Part shown: in pieces, positions 53,269-54,280 of the stretch
How positions within the stretch are numbered: the stretch's first letter is position 1
Layout: the number at the start of each line of letters is the position of its first letter
Source: an uncultured Bacteroidales bacterium
GTDB taxonomy: Bacteria; Bacteroidota; Bacteroidia; Bacteroidales; FEN-979
DNA length: 54,280 bases
Assembly: GCA_903828645.1 (NCBI GenBank)
Contig: CAIKNA010000364.1
Coordinates: 1 to 54,280, forward strand
Direction: 5' to 3'
Program-made: the position numbers and the translations under genes
The notes under the pieces: generated by a model
The model's input: only the letters and a program-made list of their open reading frames with translations
Database searches by the model: none
Told to the model about the DNA's origin: nothing

Positions 53269-53367
53269 CGGGTAAGTCTTATACGACCAGCTCCCAACTA
53301 ACTCCCCCAGGTTTGGAAGAAAGCAAGGGTACGATGGTTGAGCGGTGCGATATAAGGGGCTTACCCA
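53269..53367 (+). ncRNA. ffs: signal recognition particle RNA, small bacterial type
   Basis: The ~99-nt element has the SRP domain IV core: CAGG at 53309-53312, the GGAAG loop region and AGCAAGGG following, as in 4.5S RNA. The ends pair: GGGTAAG at 53270-53276 with CTTACCC at 53360-53366. A Bacteroidetes -7 box ends at 53265. It binds Ffh and directs ribosomes making membrane and secreted proteins. I read it by eye, so the exact ends are uncertain by a few bases. Confidence 0.85.
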
Positions 53368-53373
53368 TTTTTT

Positions 53374-53466
53374 ATTGAATATCGAATATCGAATTATGAA
53401 GTTCGAAGTTCAGCATTAGTTGTTCATTATTCATTATTCGATATTCATTATTCGATATTCATTATT
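53374..53466. repeat. inverted pair of GAAnnnn heptad arrays
   Basis: The left arm has five 7-bp units starting GAA (tatc, tatc, ttat, gttc, gttc). After a short spacer the right arm, read on the other strand, has six or more units starting GAA (taat, taat, tatc, taat, tatc). The arms can pair. It lies between the SRP RNA and the YciO-like gene, and its first units match the array at 24045. Confidence 0.8.
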
Positions 53467-53489
53467 TTTGCAGGTGTCAATACCCATCC

Positions 53490-54107
53490 ATGCTTTTAAA
53501 GATCCACCCCGACAACCCCAGCCCACGACAACTGAAAACCGTCGTTGATTGCCTGCGCCAGGGTGGAGTGATTATTTATCCATCAGACACTGTTTACGGG
53601 ATGGGGTGCGACATTACCCAGATCAAGGCGGTTGACCGGGTGGCACAGATCAAGGGGATCAAACGGGAAAAAGCGAATTTCTCATTCGTTTGCAGCGACC
53701 TCAGCCAGCTTTCGGGCTATTCAAAACCGATTCCCAATCATACTTTCAAGGTGATGCGGCGTGCATTGCCAGGCCCATTCACCTTCATACTGAACGCCAC
53801 CAACACGGTTCCCCACTTCTTCCAGAGCAAGAAAAAGACCGTTGGCATCCGTATTCCCGACCACAACATCCCCATCCGGATTGTCGAATTGCTGGGCAAT
53901 CCCATCATGACCACTTCCATCCATGCAGACGATGAATTTATTGATTATCAAACTGATCCGGAATTGATTTATGAGCGCTTTTACAAACTGGTGGATATCG
54001 TGATTGATTCGGGACCATGCGGGAATGTACCCTCGACCGTAATTGACTGTACGGGAGATGAGATGATTGTTGTAAGAGCAGGAAAAGGCAATATTTCCCT
54101 TTATTAG
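53490..54107 (+). CDS. Sua5/YciO/YrdC family protein, YciO subgroup
   Basis: The 205-residue protein has the TsaC/Sua5 fold: GGVIIYPSDTVYGMGCD at the N terminus, LPGPFTFIL in the middle and VGIRIPDHNIPIRIVELLGNPIMTTSIH near the end. The segment RVAQIKGIKREKANFSFVCSDLSQLSGYS resembles E. coli YciO (FTLMCRDLSELSTYS) rather than TsaC. TsaC makes threonylcarbamoyl-AMP for the t6A tRNA modification; the YciO subgroup is less well understood. A TATTTTTG -7 box lies at 53463-53470, about 20 nt before the ATG. tRNA-Lys, an ANN-decoding tRNA that normally carries t6A, follows. Confidence 0.85.
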   Translation: MLLKIHPDNPSPRQLKTVVDCLRQGGVIIYPSDTVYGMGCDITQIKAVDRVAQIKGIKREKANFSFVCSDLSQLSGYSKPIPNHTFKVMRRALPGPFTFILNATNTVPHFFQSKKKTVGIRIPDHNIPIRIVELLGNPIMTTSIHADDEFIDYQTDPELIYERFYKLVDIVIDSGPCGNVPSTVIDCTGDEMIVVRAGKGNISLY

Positions 54108-54131
54108 AGATTGACATTCAAATATTTGTAT

Positions 54132-54166
54132 TTTTTTAATTTTTAATTTTTAATTTTTAATTTTTA
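54132..54166 (+). repeat. AATTTTT heptad run upstream of tRNA-Lys
   Basis: Four near-perfect AATTTTT units lie just upstream of the -7 box of the tRNA gene. It is AT-only and so less telling than the other heptad arrays, but its period is the same 7 bp. It also occupies the place where a -33 element would be. Confidence 0.5.
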
Positions 54167-54170
54167 GTAC

Positions 54171-54178
54171 TACTTTTG
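54171..54178 (+). promoter_or_regulatory. -7 box of tRNA-Lys
   Basis: TACTTTTG matches TAnnTTTG. Transcription would begin near 54185, 14 nt before the mature tRNA 5' end. There is no -33 TTTG; the region is taken by the AT heptad run. Confidence 0.5.
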
Positions 54179-54198
54179 CACCCTCAAATTCAAAGGCA

Positions 54199-54274
54199 GA
54201 TTAGCTAGCTCAGCCGGTAGAGCATCGCCCTTTTAAGGCGGGGGTCCTGGGTTCGAATCCCAGGCTGATCACCA
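54199..54274 (+). tRNA. tRNA-Lys (anticodon TTT)
   Basis: The cloverleaf is complete. The acceptor arm GATTAGC (54199-54205) pairs with GCTGATC (54264-54270). The D arm is GCTC/GAGC. The anticodon stem TCGCC/GGCGG has the loop CTTTTAA with anticodon TTT. The T arm CTGGG/CCCAG has the loop TTCGAAT. The discriminator A is followed by an encoded CCA at 54272-54274. Confidence 0.97.
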
Positions 54275-54280
54275 AACACA

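Overview
The window reads as a chromosomal segment of an uncultivated member of the Bacteroidota, probably Bacteroidia/Bacteroidales. Three kinds of evidence point there. Gene content: two proteins with type IX secretion (T9SS) C-terminal sorting domains, a type III glutamine synthetase, and DUF4831, DUF4199 and pRiA4b ORF-3-like proteins. Promoters: many follow the Bacteroidetes form (-33 TTTG, -7 TAnnTTTG). Starts: few have a clear Shine-Dalgarno sequence. No rRNA, phage or insertion sequence is visible, so the assignment stays at phylum/class level.

Layout. 1-8.2 kb is housekeeping: a pRiA4b-like protein, the CCA-adding enzyme, an isocitrate dehydrogenase - degenerate HD protein - fused aconitase/IPM-dehydratase set, a lipid A-type acyltransferase and a lipoate ligase. 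8.2-18.05 kb is one giant T9SS-exported protein (3273 aa) with 13 tandem ~95-residue modules. 18.3-22 kb holds NhaA, a DsrE-like protein and an M3 peptidase. 22-26.5 kb is a split MacAB-type exporter operon without a TolC gene. 26.8-33.6 kb is the most unusual part. An FNR-like and an Rrf2 regulator lie divergent to a same-strand run of a permease-less ABC ATPase, a HypB/UreG-like GTPase with three Cys pairs, a NifS-type cysteine desulfurase, a DUF6356 protein, a Cys-rich 4Fe-4S protein and an FAD/NAD(P) protein. A shared promoter/operator lies between the two arms. PdxH, a CDGSH protein and the three-subunit transhydrogenase follow.

38-44 kb carries a small lipoprotein, RarA, KdsA, DUF4831 and glutamine synthetase III. 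44.1-53.2 kb, all on the minus strand, is a surface-polysaccharide region: GmhA, HddA, GmhB and HddC together make GDP-D-glycero-alpha-D-manno-heptose. They sit with two glycosyltransferases, an SSS symporter, a nitroreductase and a second T9SS protein with PKD domains. The end of the window holds an SRP RNA gene, a YciO-type protein and tRNA-Lys(UUU).

Two patterns go beyond ordinary annotation. One is the redox/Fe-S regulated gene set around 27.3-33.6 kb, a candidate metallocofactor assembly or activation system. The other is a family of intergenic arrays of phased 7-9 bp units, often in inverted pairs, with a constant triplet and variable remaining bases (for example GAAnnnn), at seven or more places. 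No stretch over 300 bases lacks a gene or RNA.
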